Assembly: GCF_031179385.1 (NCBI RefSeq)
Contig: NZ_JAPSHV010000005.1
Coordinates: forward strand, 8,796-60,973
DNA length: 52,178 bases
Source of the DNA: Arthrobacter sp.
Lineage (GTDB): Bacteria; Actinomycetota; Actinomycetes; Actinomycetales; Micrococcaceae
Direction: 5' to 3'
The notes below the pieces were generated by a model. The model searched no databases and was not told the origin of the DNA. It saw nothing but the letters and a program-made list of their open reading frames with translations. Shown piece by piece: positions 1 through 8,882 of this stretch. Position numbers and translations under genes: made by a program. The stretch's first letter is position 1, and every line of letters starts with the position of its first letter.

Positions 1-2
1 TC

Positions 3-122
3 AGGGCGTTCGCCGCGGAGGGACACCGGTCGGTCCTGGCTATCCCCTCGCCCGACGGCTCGTTGATCTCCTATGACGTAACAGTCGCGGACGGGAAGGT
101 GAGCGCCGTCGTCGTCCGTTGA
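3..122 (+). CDS. C-terminal end of an unidentified protein (cut by the window edge)
   Basis: An open frame enters from the left edge and stops at the TGA at 120-122, giving about 39 residues (ending DGKVSAVVVR) without an internal stop. The tail alternates hydrophobic residues in a way that suits beta-strands. It is convergent with the TPP enzyme, whose stop lies 16 bases downstream. No family can be named from this fragment. It is treated as coding because the frame is open to the edge and ends where the next gene begins. Confidence 0.5.
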   Translation, partial: RAFAAEGHRSVLAIPSPDGSLISYDVTVADGKVSAVVVR

Positions 123-137
123 TCTCCCTGATCGGCG

Positions 138-1829
138 CTATTTCCTGATCGCCACCGACTCCGCCATGAACTCGGCAACCACCTGCTGGGAGATCGCGAC
201 GTCGAGGACGAACACGCCGTCGTCGTGGGTCGCCAGCCAGTCGGCGAGTGTGGAAAGGTCCGCGAGCGAGTGCGCCTTGATGCCTTCAGCACCGAGTGCC
301 CGCCCGACGGCGGCGAAGTCCACTTCATCGATGAGCATCGCCTGGTTGTGGAGCCCCTTGGCCGCGTATTGATGGAGTTCAGCGCCGTAGGCGGAGTCGT
401 TCAGCACGATCAGGACGCCCCTCCGGGTGGCGCGGAGGAAGGTCTCGAAGTCAGCCAGCCCCATCAGGCCGCCGCCGTCGCCGCTGACCAGGACGGTGGT
501 GCGCTCCGGTCGGGCGACCGAGACGCCGGCGGCGGACCCGAAGCCCATGCCGATGGACTGGAAGGCCGTGCCCACCAGGATCATGGCGTGCGGATCGGGC
601 ACCGAGAGGTACATCGGGGCCCAGCCGATGAAGTGTCCGCCGTCCATGACTACGGACCGCTCACGGGGAAGTATGTGCTCGAGCGCCGCGACCACCGCGC
701 GGGGGTTGAGCCTGCCGTCCGGTGCGAACTCGACCGGGTCTTCGATTGGTGCGGATGAGCGGAACTCCTCCCCCGCGACTTCCGGGATGCTTTCACGCCA
801 GGTGCTCTCCGCAGGCTGCACGAGCTGCAGCAGGGCTTCGGCGAACGGGCGGATGTCGGACCGGATGTAGTCCACGACGATCGGATGGCGCTCGTCCGGT
901 TCGTTGTCCACGCGGATGATCCGCGTCTCCGGTGGGAAGAGCGTTCCGTAGCGCGTCTGGAAGATGTTCATGCTGGCACCGACCACCAGCACGACGTCGG
1001 CCTGCCGCGCCACCTCGAGGCGGTGGCGGCGGGTGAAGCCGCCCGCGACGCCCAGATCCCATTCGCTTTCGAACGCGTTGATCGCCATCACGGAGGTCAT
1101 GAACAGCGCACCCAACCGGTCGCCGATGTCCCGCAGCGGGGCAGCGGCACCGGCGAGGACCACGCCGCGGCCGGCAATCACGACGGGCCGCTTCGCTGAG
1201 GCGAGGAGTGCGGCCACCCGCTCCAGGTCGGCTTCCTGCGGGGGCCATGCTGCCTTGGCGGGTAACGGCTCCAGCGGCTCGGCATCGGTGAGCGGTTCGG
1301 TGGCAAGGTCGTATGGGATGGCGACGATCACGGGCTGCACCGTCTGCAGCGCCAGGTCGAAGGCCCGGTGCGTGATCGCTGCGGCATTGCCCGGATGAGC
1401 TACGAGCGTAGTCACTCCGACCGCCTCAGCAGCTTTGGGCTGGTCAATGTCGAAGTTCCGGAAGCCACCGGCAGGCGCATCCCCGACAACCAGCACCAGT
1501 GGAATCCGGGCGATGCGCGCCTCAGCGAGGGTGGTATAGGCGTTGGTGAAACCCGCACCGTAAGTGGTGGTAGCTGCGGCTACCCCGCCGGTCGCCCGGT
1601 GATAGGCGTCCGCCATGGCGACGGTCGCGGATTCATGACGGGCTGAGGTAAATGGGAAGCCGCTCCGTGTGAGCCTGCTGATGAAGTGGGCGTTGCCGTT
1701 GCCCATCAGCCCGAAGAGATGGCCTGCCCGCTCTGCGACGGCGTCAGCAACGGCCGCCGATACATGGCCTTCGTCCGGAAGCTTTTGCGCCCCGGCCGTG
1801 GGTGGAACGTGCGTACTCGCGCTCGTCAT
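138..1829 (-). CDS. Thiamine-pyrophosphate-dependent enzyme, acetolactate-synthase-like
   Basis: A protein of about 563 residues with the three-domain layout of the acetolactate synthase / benzoylformate decarboxylase superfamily. The N-terminal Pyr domain carries the conserved TPP-activating glutamate (ARHES, Glu about residue 66). A central dehydrogenase-like fold domain follows. The C-terminal PP domain has the Mg-TPP motif GDG (about residue 449) ending in LNDSAYG. The frame can be opened further upstream to 1877, but I chose the ATG at 1829 because an AAGGAG/AGAGG purine stretch precedes it and the family begins there. The substrate cannot be told from the sequence: a 2-keto acid carboligase or decarboxylase is likely, and true IlvB is unlikely because no regulatory subunit gene sits beside it. 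It is divergent from an alpha/beta hydrolase gene. Confidence 0.85.
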   Translation of the reverse strand: MTSASTHVPPTAGAQKLPDEGHVSAAVADAVAERAGHLFGLMGNGNAHFISRLTRSGFPFTSARHESATVAMADAYHRATGGVAAATTTYGAGFTNAYTTLAEARIARIPLVLVVGDAPAGGFRNFDIDQPKAAEAVGVTTLVAHPGNAAAITHRAFDLALQTVQPVIVAIPYDLATEPLTDAEPLEPLPAKAAWPPQEADLERVAALLASAKRPVVIAGRGVVLAGAAAPLRDIGDRLGALFMTSVMAINAFESEWDLGVAGGFTRRHRLEVARQADVVLVVGASMNIFQTRYGTLFPPETRIIRVDNEPDERHPIVVDYIRSDIRPFAEALLQLVQPAESTWRESIPEVAGEEFRSSAPIEDPVEFAPDGRLNPRAVVAALEHILPRERSVVMDGGHFIGWAPMYLSVPDPHAMILVGTAFQSIGMGFGSAAGVSVARPERTTVLVSGDGGGLMGLADFETFLRATRRGVLIVLNDSAYGAELHQYAAKGLHNQAMLIDEVDFAAVGRALGAEGIKAHSLADLSTLADWLATHDDGVFVLDVAISQQVVAEFMAESVAIRK

Positions 1830-1956
1830 AGTCCTCTGCACTCCTTCGTGTCGTCGTGAATAGGGTATGTGATTCACGGTGCACCGATGACTTCGCCGGC
1901 TTGCCCGCGTCTATAAGGCAAACCACAACGGTTGGACGAAGGAAAGGAAGATTGCG

Positions 1957-2796
1957 ATGAACGGCACCTCAGCACCCGTTACCGGCTACGCCCCCGTCAA
2001 CGGGCTGGACATGTACTACGAGATCCACGGTGGAGGAGGCGATGTTCCGCTTCTCCTCCTCCACGGCGGACTGTTCAACATCGACCTGCAGTTCGGTCAG
2101 CTCATCCCTGATCTGGCGAAGACACGCAAAGTCATTGCCGTCGACTTCCAGGCACACGGACGGACAGGCGATATCGACCGTCCGCTGACCAGCGCGGGCC
2201 TGGCGTCCGACGTCGTCGGGCTCCTCCGCCATCTGGGCATTCCGCAGGCGGATGTTTTCGGTTACAGCGTGGGCGGTGCAGTGACCATTCAGCTCGCCGT
2301 CGAGTACCCCGAGGTTGTTCGCAGGATCGTGACCTCCTCGGTGTCGTTCGACCCGAGCGGTGACAGGTCGGAGAACCAGGGCGCTATGGAGGAGATGACC
2401 GTGGACATGATCGCGGGCACGCCGATGGAAGCGGACTACCTCGCGAAGTCACCGACTCCTGACAGGTTGCAGGACCTGTTGAACAAGCTGGTGCGCTTTG
2501 ACGACGGCGCCTCCGGTTGGAGCGAGGACCAGATCAAGGCCATCGAAGCACCAACCCTCATCACGGTCGGTGACTGCGACATGGTGCGCCTCGAGCACGC
2601 TGTCCGGTTCCTTCAACTGCGCGGCGGTGATGTGAACGGCGACTTCGAGGGCGTACCTGCCTCCCAGCTCGCCGTGCTTCCCGGCACCACGCACTTCTTT
2701 GGTCTCAGCCGTCCGTCGCTGGTGCTTGAGCTGGTAGTCCCGTTCCTCGATGCGCCGATGCCCGGAACGGAACCGTCGACGCCGTTGATGTCCTGA
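1957..2796 (+). CDS. Alpha/beta hydrolase
   Basis: A 279-residue soluble alpha/beta hydrolase. Visible features are the oxyanion-hole region LLLHGG (about residue 35), the strand VIAVDFQAHGRT, the nucleophile elbow GYSVGG (Ser about 105) and a terminal His in GTTHFFG. No signal peptide is seen. A purine-rich GGAAAGGAAG lies before the ATG. The family includes esterases, lactonases and haloperoxidase-like proteins, and substrate cannot be inferred. The divergent TPP enzyme might share its promoter region (1830-1956). The gene is convergent with the GH42 gene, only 6 bases apart. Confidence 0.85.
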   Translation: MNGTSAPVTGYAPVNGLDMYYEIHGGGGDVPLLLLHGGLFNIDLQFGQLIPDLAKTRKVIAVDFQAHGRTGDIDRPLTSAGLASDVVGLLRHLGIPQADVFGYSVGGAVTIQLAVEYPEVVRRIVTSSVSFDPSGDRSENQGAMEEMTVDMIAGTPMEADYLAKSPTPDRLQDLLNKLVRFDDGASGWSEDQIKAIEAPTLITVGDCDMVRLEHAVRFLQLRGGDVNGDFEGVPASQLAVLPGTTHFFGLSRPSLVLELVVPFLDAPMPGTEPSTPLMS

Positions 2797-2802
2797 GGAC
2801 GG

Positions 2803-4791
2803 CTAGCTCCGGCGCACGAGCGCATACCCGAACGGCTCAAGGTGGACTTTGTCCACGGAGTCACCGTCCACGGAGTCACCGCCCAGCAGGTCAGTTCCTG
2901 ACACCTCGATGGCGACGGCGTCGGCACCGTGGTTGATGAGCGTTACCACGTCACCGCGCTGAGCAACCTCCACCAGCTCGGGCAGTCCCTCAAGTACGGG
3001 CACGACGCCGGCACCTGCGAACACGTGAGCGCTCACCTGGCGTGCGCCGTCGTCGTCGGGCACCGTTGCGAGGTAATAGGCGCGCCCGGCGCCGGCCGTG
3101 CGGCCGGTGAAGGCGGGCAGTCCCTCGGTCCGGCCGCCGCTGAAGCTGCCAAGCACCTCCGCGTCGACGGCGGCGATCTCCTCGGCGAGATACAGTCCGT
3201 CGAAGGAATCGGAGCCAAGGGAAACCGGCGCGGTCTGCTGGCCGGGCGAGGTGGAAGAAGGCGGCACAAGCGCGCCGAACTCCTCGAGCGTCACGCCGAG
3301 CAGCGGTCCGAGCTGGGTCAGGTAGCCGCCCTCGCGGAACCGGTCATGCTCGTCCACAACGTCGCTGAACGCGGTCACCAGCAGGTGCCCGCCGTCCGTA
3401 ACGAACCGGGTGAGGTTCGCGGCGCCGTCGGACGTCAGCAGGTAGAGCTGCGGCGCGACGACCACGGAGTACTGGGCCAGATCCGACGTCGGCTGCACGA
3501 AGTCGACCTGCACGTGCTGGCGGTGGATGGCGTTGTACCAGCGCTGGACGCATTCGACGTAGTCCAGGACAACCGGGTGATCGGGGTTCTCGATGGCCCA
3601 CCAGTTCTCCCAGTCGAAGACGATGGCGACGCGGGCGTCCCGCGAGCCGGCAGGAAGCGTCGGCAGGGAGGCGAGTTCCTGTCCCAACTGGACAACCTCG
3701 CGCCACGTACGGGTCGATGTGCCGGCATGCGGGAGCATCGCGGAGTGGAACTTCTCGGAGCCTGCGCGGGACTGTCGCCACTGGAAAAACAGGATCCCGT
3801 CGGCGCCGCGCCCGACGCACTGCATGCTGAGGGCCTGCATCTGGCCCGGCGCCTTCGGTGCGTTGGTGGGCCGCCAGTTCAGCGCGTTCGTGGACTGTTC
3901 CATCAGCAGCCACGGCTTCTCCGGCTTCAGCGAGCGGATGAGGTCGCGCTGGAACGCCCCGGCGCGGAAGCTCTCGGCCTCGTTCGGATCGGGGTAGCAG
4001 TCATCGGAAATGACATCCATCTCCGCGGCCCACTCCCAGTAATTCGCGGGCTTGAACGCACCCATGAAGTTGGTGGTGACCGGCTGGGTGGCTCCGGCGG
4101 CGCGGATGATGTCCCGCTCCATCCGATAGCACTCGAGCAGCATGTCGGAGGTGAATCGGCGGAAGTCGAGCAACTGCCCGGGATTGTGGCTGTAGGGCGC
4201 CTTGCGCGGGGGGAAGATGTGGTCGAAGGACTCGTAGTGCTGGGCCCAGAACCAGGTGCCCCAGGCAGCGTTCAACTCTTCGAGCGTGCCGTACTTGCGC
4301 TTCAGCCAGCCGCGAAAAGCATCACGGGCCGAGTCGGAGTAGTCCAGGTTCAGGTGACACCCGTACTCGTTGTTCACATGCCACAGGACCACTGCGGGGT
4401 GGTCCTTGTACCGCTCGGCCAGTCGCTGCACGAGTGCGGAGGCAAGCCTCCGGTACGACGGCGACGACGGCGCGTAGTGCTGGCGGCTGCCATGCCAGTA
4501 CGGTGCGCCGTTCTCATCTGCGGCCTGGATGTCGGGATAGGCGACGGTCATCCACGGCGGTGGTGACGCCGTCGCGGTTGCGAGGTCGACGGCGATTCCG
4601 GCCTCGTGCAGCATGCCGATGATGCGGTCAAGCCACTCGAAGTCGTAGACGTCCTCCGAGGGCTGGATCCGCGACCACGCGAAGATGCCGAGGCTCACCA
4701 TCGTGACCCCGGCCTCGCGCATCCGCTCGACGTCTTCCGGCCAGACCGATTCGGGCCACTGCTCAGGGTTGTAGTCGCCGCCGTAGTGCAC
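2803..4791 (-). CDS. GH42 beta-galactosidase (YesZ/BgaA-like)
   Basis: A 662-residue GH42 enzyme of typical length. It opens with the family signature YGGDYNPEQWP and a TIM barrel. The acid/base glutamate sits in WHVNNEYG (Glu142) and the nucleophile in LLMEQST (Glu298). A trimerisation domain and a small beta-domain follow. The start is GTG, preceded by AAAGGA 9 bases upstream. No signal peptide is present, so it acts in the cytoplasm on imported beta-galactosides. As last gene of the sugar ABC operon it probably removes galactose from galactan or RG-I side-chain oligosaccharides. This is inferred from the pectin genes nearby and from the GH42 gene yesZ in the B. subtilis yes locus. The C-terminus contains a two-copy 15-bp repeat. 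Confidence 0.95.
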   Translation of the reverse strand: MHYGGDYNPEQWPESVWPEDVERMREAGVTMVSLGIFAWSRIQPSEDVYDFEWLDRIIGMLHEAGIAVDLATATASPPPWMTVAYPDIQAADENGAPYWHGSRQHYAPSSPSYRRLASALVQRLAERYKDHPAVVLWHVNNEYGCHLNLDYSDSARDAFRGWLKRKYGTLEELNAAWGTWFWAQHYESFDHIFPPRKAPYSHNPGQLLDFRRFTSDMLLECYRMERDIIRAAGATQPVTTNFMGAFKPANYWEWAAEMDVISDDCYPDPNEAESFRAGAFQRDLIRSLKPEKPWLLMEQSTNALNWRPTNAPKAPGQMQALSMQCVGRGADGILFFQWRQSRAGSEKFHSAMLPHAGTSTRTWREVVQLGQELASLPTLPAGSRDARVAIVFDWENWWAIENPDHPVVLDYVECVQRWYNAIHRQHVQVDFVQPTSDLAQYSVVVAPQLYLLTSDGAANLTRFVTDGGHLLVTAFSDVVDEHDRFREGGYLTQLGPLLGVTLEEFGALVPPSSTSPGQQTAPVSLGSDSFDGLYLAEEIAAVDAEVLGSFSGGRTEGLPAFTGRTAGAGRAYYLATVPDDDGARQVSAHVFAGAGVVPVLEGLPELVEVAQRGDVVTLINHGADAVAIEVSGTDLLGGDSVDGDSVDKVHLEPFGYALVRRS
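2851..2880. repeat. Two-copy 15-bp tandem repeat in the GH42 gene
   Basis: GTCCACGGAGTCACC occurs twice head to tail (2851-2865 and 2866-2880). Read on the coding strand it encodes a duplicated GDSVD near the C-terminus of the galactosidase. The repeat keeps the frame and is probably a recent slippage duplication in a surface loop. Confidence 0.9.
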
Positions 4792-4821
4792 GGTTGATAT
4801 TCCTTTCGATGTGGGAAAGTT

Positions 4822-5463
4822 CTAGCGCCGGGTGACGTTCTTGCGCTCGCGTTCCTTCACAACGAGCACGGCAAAAACCAGACAGCCCATTCCGGGCACA
4901 ATCAGCGGCGGCAACTGCCAGGTCACGACGACGGTCAGCGCCAGCGCGACAAGCAGAGGCAGGATCGCTCCGGCGTCGGAAACGAAGGCCTGAACACCGT
5001 CACGCACAGCCTGCCGCCAGCCCTTCTCGAGACTCCAGCGGACAGCCGACTGCAGCAACGTGACCGCAAGTGCTGCCAGACCAAACAATCCGACGGCGAA
5101 CACCGCCTGCCAGCCGGGCAGCACCTGGGTGCCGGCGAGGAGCAGGTTGAAAAGTAGGACTGCGGCGAGCGCCACCGCTCCCACGCCGACGATCCAGCCG
5201 GTTCGCAGGGCGGACAGGTAGTCCTGCCACCACTGTCCGACGGTGGACCGTTCCGCCAGCAGGTAGCGGTGCAGGTGCCGGGTGGAGGCCGCAACCGCGG
5301 CCGGGAGTGTGATCAGCAGGAGTCCGCCGACCACGGTCAGTACACCCATCCACAGCACTTCCGCGAACAGCGCGAACTTCCCCTCGGCACCCGGCCACTT
5401 GAGCTGGGTGCCGTCGGGAAGGGGGCGCCTTTGGCGCCTTTCGCGCTGTCCGCGGGGTGTCAT
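4822..5463 (-). CDS. DUF624 (YesL-like) membrane protein
   Basis: A 213-residue protein with about five hydrophobic segments: a first pair around residues 35-60, then about 90-112, 117-140 and 165-200. Its basic C-terminus (KERERKNVTRR) is probably cytoplasmic. Length, topology and position in a sugar ABC operon fit the DUF624/YesL family, which is recurrently encoded next to carbohydrate ABC transporters and has no proven biochemical role. Its ATG overlaps the stop of the permease gene by 4 bases (ATGA), so translation is probably coupled. It precedes the GH42 gene by 30 bases. Confidence 0.75.
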   Translation of the reverse strand: MTPRGQRERRQRRPLPDGTQLKWPGAEGKFALFAEVLWMGVLTVVGGLLLITLPAAVAASTRHLHRYLLAERSTVGQWWQDYLSALRTGWIVGVGAVALAAVLLFNLLLAGTQVLPGWQAVFAVGLFGLAALAVTLLQSAVRWSLEKGWRQAVRDGVQAFVSDAGAILPLLVALALTVVVTWQLPPLIVPGMGCLVFAVLVVKERERKNVTRR

Positions 5464-6374
5464 CCCTTCAGACCCTGGGTGGCGACTCCGTCGACGAGGA
5501 ACCGCTGGAAGATCACGAAGAACAGCATCACAGGCAACAGGGCGAGGACCGAGATTGCCACGGTGGCCCCGTAGTCGGAGGCGCTGGACTGGTCATTGAA
5601 GACTCGCAGGGCCAACGGCAGCGGGTAGTTCTCGGGCGAGTTCAGGTAGAGCAGAGGCCCGAGGAAGTCGTTCCAGCTCCAGATGAACGCGAAGATCGAG
5701 GAGGTGATGAGCGCCGGCTTGATGAGCGGGAGGGTGATCGACCAGAAGATCCGCCAGTGACCACAGCCATCGATGCGGGCAGCTTCGTCGAGTTCCTTCG
5801 GCAGGTTACGGATGAACTGGACCATCAGGAAGACGAAGAACGCCTCGGTTGCCAGGAACTTGCCGACCAGCAGGGGGAAGAACGTGTCAACCATGCCCAG
5901 GTTCCGGAAGATCATGTACTGCGGGATGATCAGCACGTGGAACGGCAGCAGCAGTGTTCCGATCATCATCGCGAAGAACAGCGGACGGCCCTTGAAATCA
6001 AGACGGGCGAAGGCGTAGGCCGCCATCGATGAGGAGATGACCGTACCGATCACCGCGCCGATACCGAGGATGGTCGAGTTCCAGAAGAACTTCCAGGTGG
6101 GAATGCCTGCCACGCCCTCCATGACCTTCACGAAATTGTCGAAGGTGGGGTTCTCGGGCAGAAGGCTCTGGTTCGAGCCGAACTCGGCGTTCGGCTTGAA
6201 GGATGCCGAAATCATCCACAGGAGCGGATACAGCACGACGGCGGTAAGCAGGACGATCCCGACGATCCACGCTACTGTCGCTGCAGTCTTGCGGGGGGTC
6301 TGAGGGCGCTTCCGGACCGGACGGACCGGGGAACCAACGGAGTTAGTCGCTGATTCGATATTTGCAGTGGTCAC
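5460..6374 (-). CDS. Sugar ABC transporter permease, MalG type
   Basis: A 304-residue inner-membrane permease of the carbohydrate uptake type 1 family. A basic N-terminal tail precedes six hydrophobic segments. The cytoplasmic EAA loop that docks the ATPase reads DEAARIDGCGHWRIFW and is followed by LPL. The start is GTG at 6374 with an excellent GGAGG 9 bases upstream, and it overlaps the preceding permease by 4 bases (GTGA). It pairs with that MalF-type permease and the lipoprotein binding protein. No ATPase gene is present in the operon. Confidence 0.95.
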   Translation of the reverse strand: MTTANIESATNSVGSPVRPVRKRPQTPRKTAATVAWIVGIVLLTAVVLYPLLWMISASFKPNAEFGSNQSLLPENPTFDNFVKVMEGVAGIPTWKFFWNSTILGIGAVIGTVISSSMAAYAFARLDFKGRPLFFAMMIGTLLLPFHVLIIPQYMIFRNLGMVDTFFPLLVGKFLATEAFFVFLMVQFIRNLPKELDEAARIDGCGHWRIFWSITLPLIKPALITSSIFAFIWSWNDFLGPLLYLNSPENYPLPLALRVFNDQSSASDYGATVAISVLALLPVMLFFVIFQRFLVDGVATQGLKG

Positions 6375-7357
6375 TTTGTGTCACCTCCGTAGTGCACCCA
6401 GCTCTTGGAGGTGCGGAAAAGAATGAACGCGAGAATGCCGACGGCAATCAAGAGAACCCAGGCCATCGCGGCGGCGTAGCCCATCTGGTTGTTCGTGAAG
6501 GCGCGGGTGTAGAGGTAGACGGTGTAGAAGTTCGTCGCACCCGCCGGTCCGCCGCTGCCCGAGCCGATGATGTAGGCGGAGGCAAAGATCTGGAAGGCGT
6601 TGATCATCTCAAGCAGCAGGTTGAAGAAGATGACGGGAGAGAGCATCGGCAGGGTGACGCTCAGGAACTTGCGCCAGGCCTTTGCACCGTCCACGGATGC
6701 TGCTTCGTAAAGCTCTCCCGGAATCTGCTTCAGGCCGGCCAGGAAGATGACCATGGGGGCACCGAACTGCCACACGGCCAGGAGGATCATCATCGGCATG
6801 ACCAGGGCCGGTACTCCGACCCAGCCGCCGAGGTTGATGCCGAACAGGTTCAGGCCGTTGTCGATCGGACCATTCGTGGAAAACATTGCCCGCCAGACGA
6901 TCGCAATGCTTACCGATGCTCCGATCAGGCTTGGTGCGTAGAACGCCGACCGGAAGAAGCCGGTGCCCTTCGACTTGAAGTTCAGCAGCATCGCGACGCC
7001 AAGCGCCGCGGCCAGCTTGATCGGCGTGCCGACCAGCACGTAGATCAGGGTGATCTGGACAGAACCCCAGAAAACGGTGTCGCCTGCCATCCGTTCGAAG
7101 TTGCCCAGCCCGGTCCATTTCGGAGCGGTGAAGAGGTTGTAGTCCGTGAAGGCGAGGTAGAGCGAGAAGAGCATGGGGCCCAGGGTGAGGGCGAAGAGCC
7201 CGATCAGCCAGGGGGTGAGGAAAAGGTAGCCGGCGAGATTGTCCTTGCCGCCCTTGCGTTTGGGCTGACCACCCGTCCGGCGGTTGCCCGCCGGACGGGT
7301 GCCGGGTTCGGCGGTAGTGCGGGTGTTTACTGGCGCGTGCGCCGATCCCGTTGTCAT
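6371..7357 (-). CDS. Sugar ABC transporter permease, MalF type
   Basis: A 328-residue permease. The first 30-35 residues are hydrophilic, and the first membrane segment is at LAGYLFLTPWLIGLFAL. The EAA loop reads YEAASVDGAKAWRKF, followed by LPMLSPV. The ATG at 7357 is preceded by AGGAG. It sits 38 bases after the binding-protein gene and overlaps the MalG-type gene. With its partner it should form the channel for RG-I or galactan oligosaccharides. The substrate is inferred from neighbouring enzymes, not from the protein. Confidence 0.95.
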   Translation of the reverse strand: MTTGSAHAPVNTRTTAEPGTRPAGNRRTGGQPKRKGGKDNLAGYLFLTPWLIGLFALTLGPMLFSLYLAFTDYNLFTAPKWTGLGNFERMAGDTVFWGSVQITLIYVLVGTPIKLAAALGVAMLLNFKSKGTGFFRSAFYAPSLIGASVSIAIVWRAMFSTNGPIDNGLNLFGINLGGWVGVPALVMPMMILLAVWQFGAPMVIFLAGLKQIPGELYEAASVDGAKAWRKFLSVTLPMLSPVIFFNLLLEMINAFQIFASAYIIGSGSGGPAGATNFYTVYLYTRAFTNNQMGYAAAMAWVLLIAVGILAFILFRTSKSWVHYGGDTK

Positions 7358-7395
7358 GAACTGCTCCTAATAGCGGCGATAGCTAAGGTCGGTGT

Positions 7396-8694
7396 TCAGC
7401 CGGCGAGGGTTACCGCGGCCTCGTCGAAGAACTGCTGGGCAGCATCTTCAGGCGAGATTGAACCCAGGCCGATTGAGGTGCCGAGGGTGAGGAAGGTGTT
7501 TTCCAGTGCGCCGTAGCCTACGACGGGCGCTGCCGGAGGCTCACCGATGCGGTCAGCGACCGAATCCAGGTACTCCTTGACTTCAAGCTCAGGACCTTCG
7601 AGTGCCGCGCCTTCGAGTGCGGTTTCGGATGCGGGAACGCCCAGCGATGCTCCGAAGATCTTGCCGACCTCGGGGCTGTTGATCAGGAACTCGACGAACG
7701 CCACAGCAGCTTCAGGGTGCTCGGTGCCGGCTGATACAGCGTGCAGCATGGAGGGCTTCTGGTAGAGGTCCTTCACCGAGGGGTCGTTCGTGGGAGGAGC
7801 AACGATGTTCAGGTCCTCAGCACCGGTGTCACCGAGGTAGCCGCCCATGAAGTTGGACCAGGTCATCTCGCTTGCGGTGAGGTTGGAGCCGAACCCGGAC
7901 TTGGGCAGCAGTTCCTCAAGGGTGCGCGCTGGGATGACGGTCTCGTTTTCGCGAAGATCCGCGGTGCTGCTCCAGAATTCAGCAAGCTCTTCCTGTGTGA
8001 AGTTCAGCTGGCCGTCCTCGGTGAAGAGCTCGCGGCCCTCCTGGCGGAGCTGCAGCTCGAAGTTCTGGATACGGCCGGTGTAGTCGGTTCCGCCGAAGAC
8101 TTCATCGCTGGCGTCACTCACGCTGGCCATGTACTCCTCGTATTCCTCCCACGAGGTTCCGCCTTCGTAGCCTTCAACACCTGCCTGCTCGATGAGCGCA
8201 GGGTTCTCGAACAGCGACCAGGCGTTGTAGCCGGTGGGCACACCGAGGGTCTGGTCCTCGAGCTTGCCCGTAGCCAGCAGGGTGTCGTCGATGGTGTCGG
8301 TGGTCAGGCCGTTGCCGACATAGTCGTTGAGATCCAGCAGCAGGCCGTTCTGGCCGTACTGGCGCAGGTAGCTGTAGTCGAACTGCATGACGTCCGGCAG
8401 TCCGCCGCCCGCGGCTTCGGTCTGGCGCTTCTCCCAGTAGGCGGGGAAGTCCATGAAGGTTCCGTTGACGTCGATGTTCGGGTTCTCTTCCTCGAACAGG
8501 GCGATCGCCTCGTTGTAGCGCTCAGCGCGGTCTTCGTTGCCCCACCAGGTGAAGTTGAGGGTGACTTCCTCGTTCGGGTCTGGGGTGCCGCCGGCTTCGC
8601 CGCCGCCATTGCCGCCACAGGCGGTCAGCATGAGAGCTGCCGCGACCGTGACCGCTACGCCGGAACCGGCGCGTCGTGAGAATTTGTTGAACAT
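7396..8694 (-). CDS. Sugar ABC transporter substrate-binding lipoprotein
   Basis: A 432-residue extracellular solute-binding protein of the carbohydrate uptake type 1 family. It has a lipoprotein signal peptide with a basic start (MFNKFSRR), a hydrophobic core, and lipobox LTAC with Cys26, followed by a Gly/Asn-rich linker. The mature part contains VTLNFTWWGNEDRAERYNEA, the usual first strand and helix of this family. I chose the ATG at 8694, not the open frame further upstream to 8811, because AGGAGG lies before it and the signal peptide begins there. It is the first gene of the operon binding protein-permease-permease-DUF624-GH42. Two operator-like palindromes lie upstream in the region shared with the CE7 esterase. 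Confidence 0.95.
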   Translation of the reverse strand: MFNKFSRRAGSGVAVTVAAALMLTACGGNGGGEAGGTPDPNEEVTLNFTWWGNEDRAERYNEAIALFEEENPNIDVNGTFMDFPAYWEKRQTEAAGGGLPDVMQFDYSYLRQYGQNGLLLDLNDYVGNGLTTDTIDDTLLATGKLEDQTLGVPTGYNAWSLFENPALIEQAGVEGYEGGTSWEEYEEYMASVSDASDEVFGGTDYTGRIQNFELQLRQEGRELFTEDGQLNFTQEELAEFWSSTADLRENETVIPARTLEELLPKSGFGSNLTASEMTWSNFMGGYLGDTGAEDLNIVAPPTNDPSVKDLYQKPSMLHAVSAGTEHPEAAVAFVEFLINSPEVGKIFGASLGVPASETALEGAALEGPELEVKEYLDSVADRIGEPPAAPVVGYGALENTFLTLGTSIGLGSISPEDAAQQFFDEAAVTLAG

Positions 8695-8768
8695 CTTTGT
8701 CCTCCTGGGGAACGGCTCAGATATGAGGTGAAGCTCTTTGGTTCCGCTGCTACAGTGGTGTGCATCAC

Positions 8769-8782
8769 GGAAAGCGCTCTCC
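8769..8782. promoter_or_regulatory. Operator-like palindrome, type B, at the transporter/esterase divergent promoter
   Basis: GGAAAGCGCTCTCC is an imperfect palindrome (one arm mismatch) with the LacI/GalR-type core. It closely matches the site before the rhamnogalacturonan lyase gene (13703-13717), sharing the pattern CGGAAARCGCTYTC. It lies between the divergent transporter operon and the CE7 esterase gene. The regulator that reads it is not identified. Confidence 0.55.
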
Positions 8783-8794
8783 AATGAGAGTAAA

Positions 8795-8808
8795 TTGAAT
8801 CGTCTCAA
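8795..8808. promoter_or_regulatory. Operator-like palindrome, type A, degenerate copy at the transporter promoter
   Basis: TTGAATCGTCTCAA matches the TGAATCGTTTCA core seen before rhaM with one mismatch, and the perfect palindrome before rhaI with two. Its position 13 bases from the type B site suggests that the transporter and esterase respond to two signals. Confidence 0.45.
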
Positions 8809-8882
8809 CACGCAAGGCCTATCTCTAGAATAATGTGATCCGTGATACTTCCGAGACCAAAGAAGCGAAGGATTTCCTGAAG

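Noticed and set aside
138-1829. Catabolic acetolactate synthase IlvB
   Set aside because: There is no small subunit or other branched-chain gene nearby, and the sequence fits a broader TPP-enzyme class, so no gene symbol is given.
2851-2880. Possible minisatellite
   Set aside because: Only two in-frame copies within a coding region, so listed as a simple duplication.
2929-4566. 545-codon plus-strand open frame opposite the GH42 gene
   Set aside because: It is a high-GC shadow: the opposite frame encodes a complete GH42 enzyme with both catalytic glutamates, while this frame has no recognisable motif or ribosome site.
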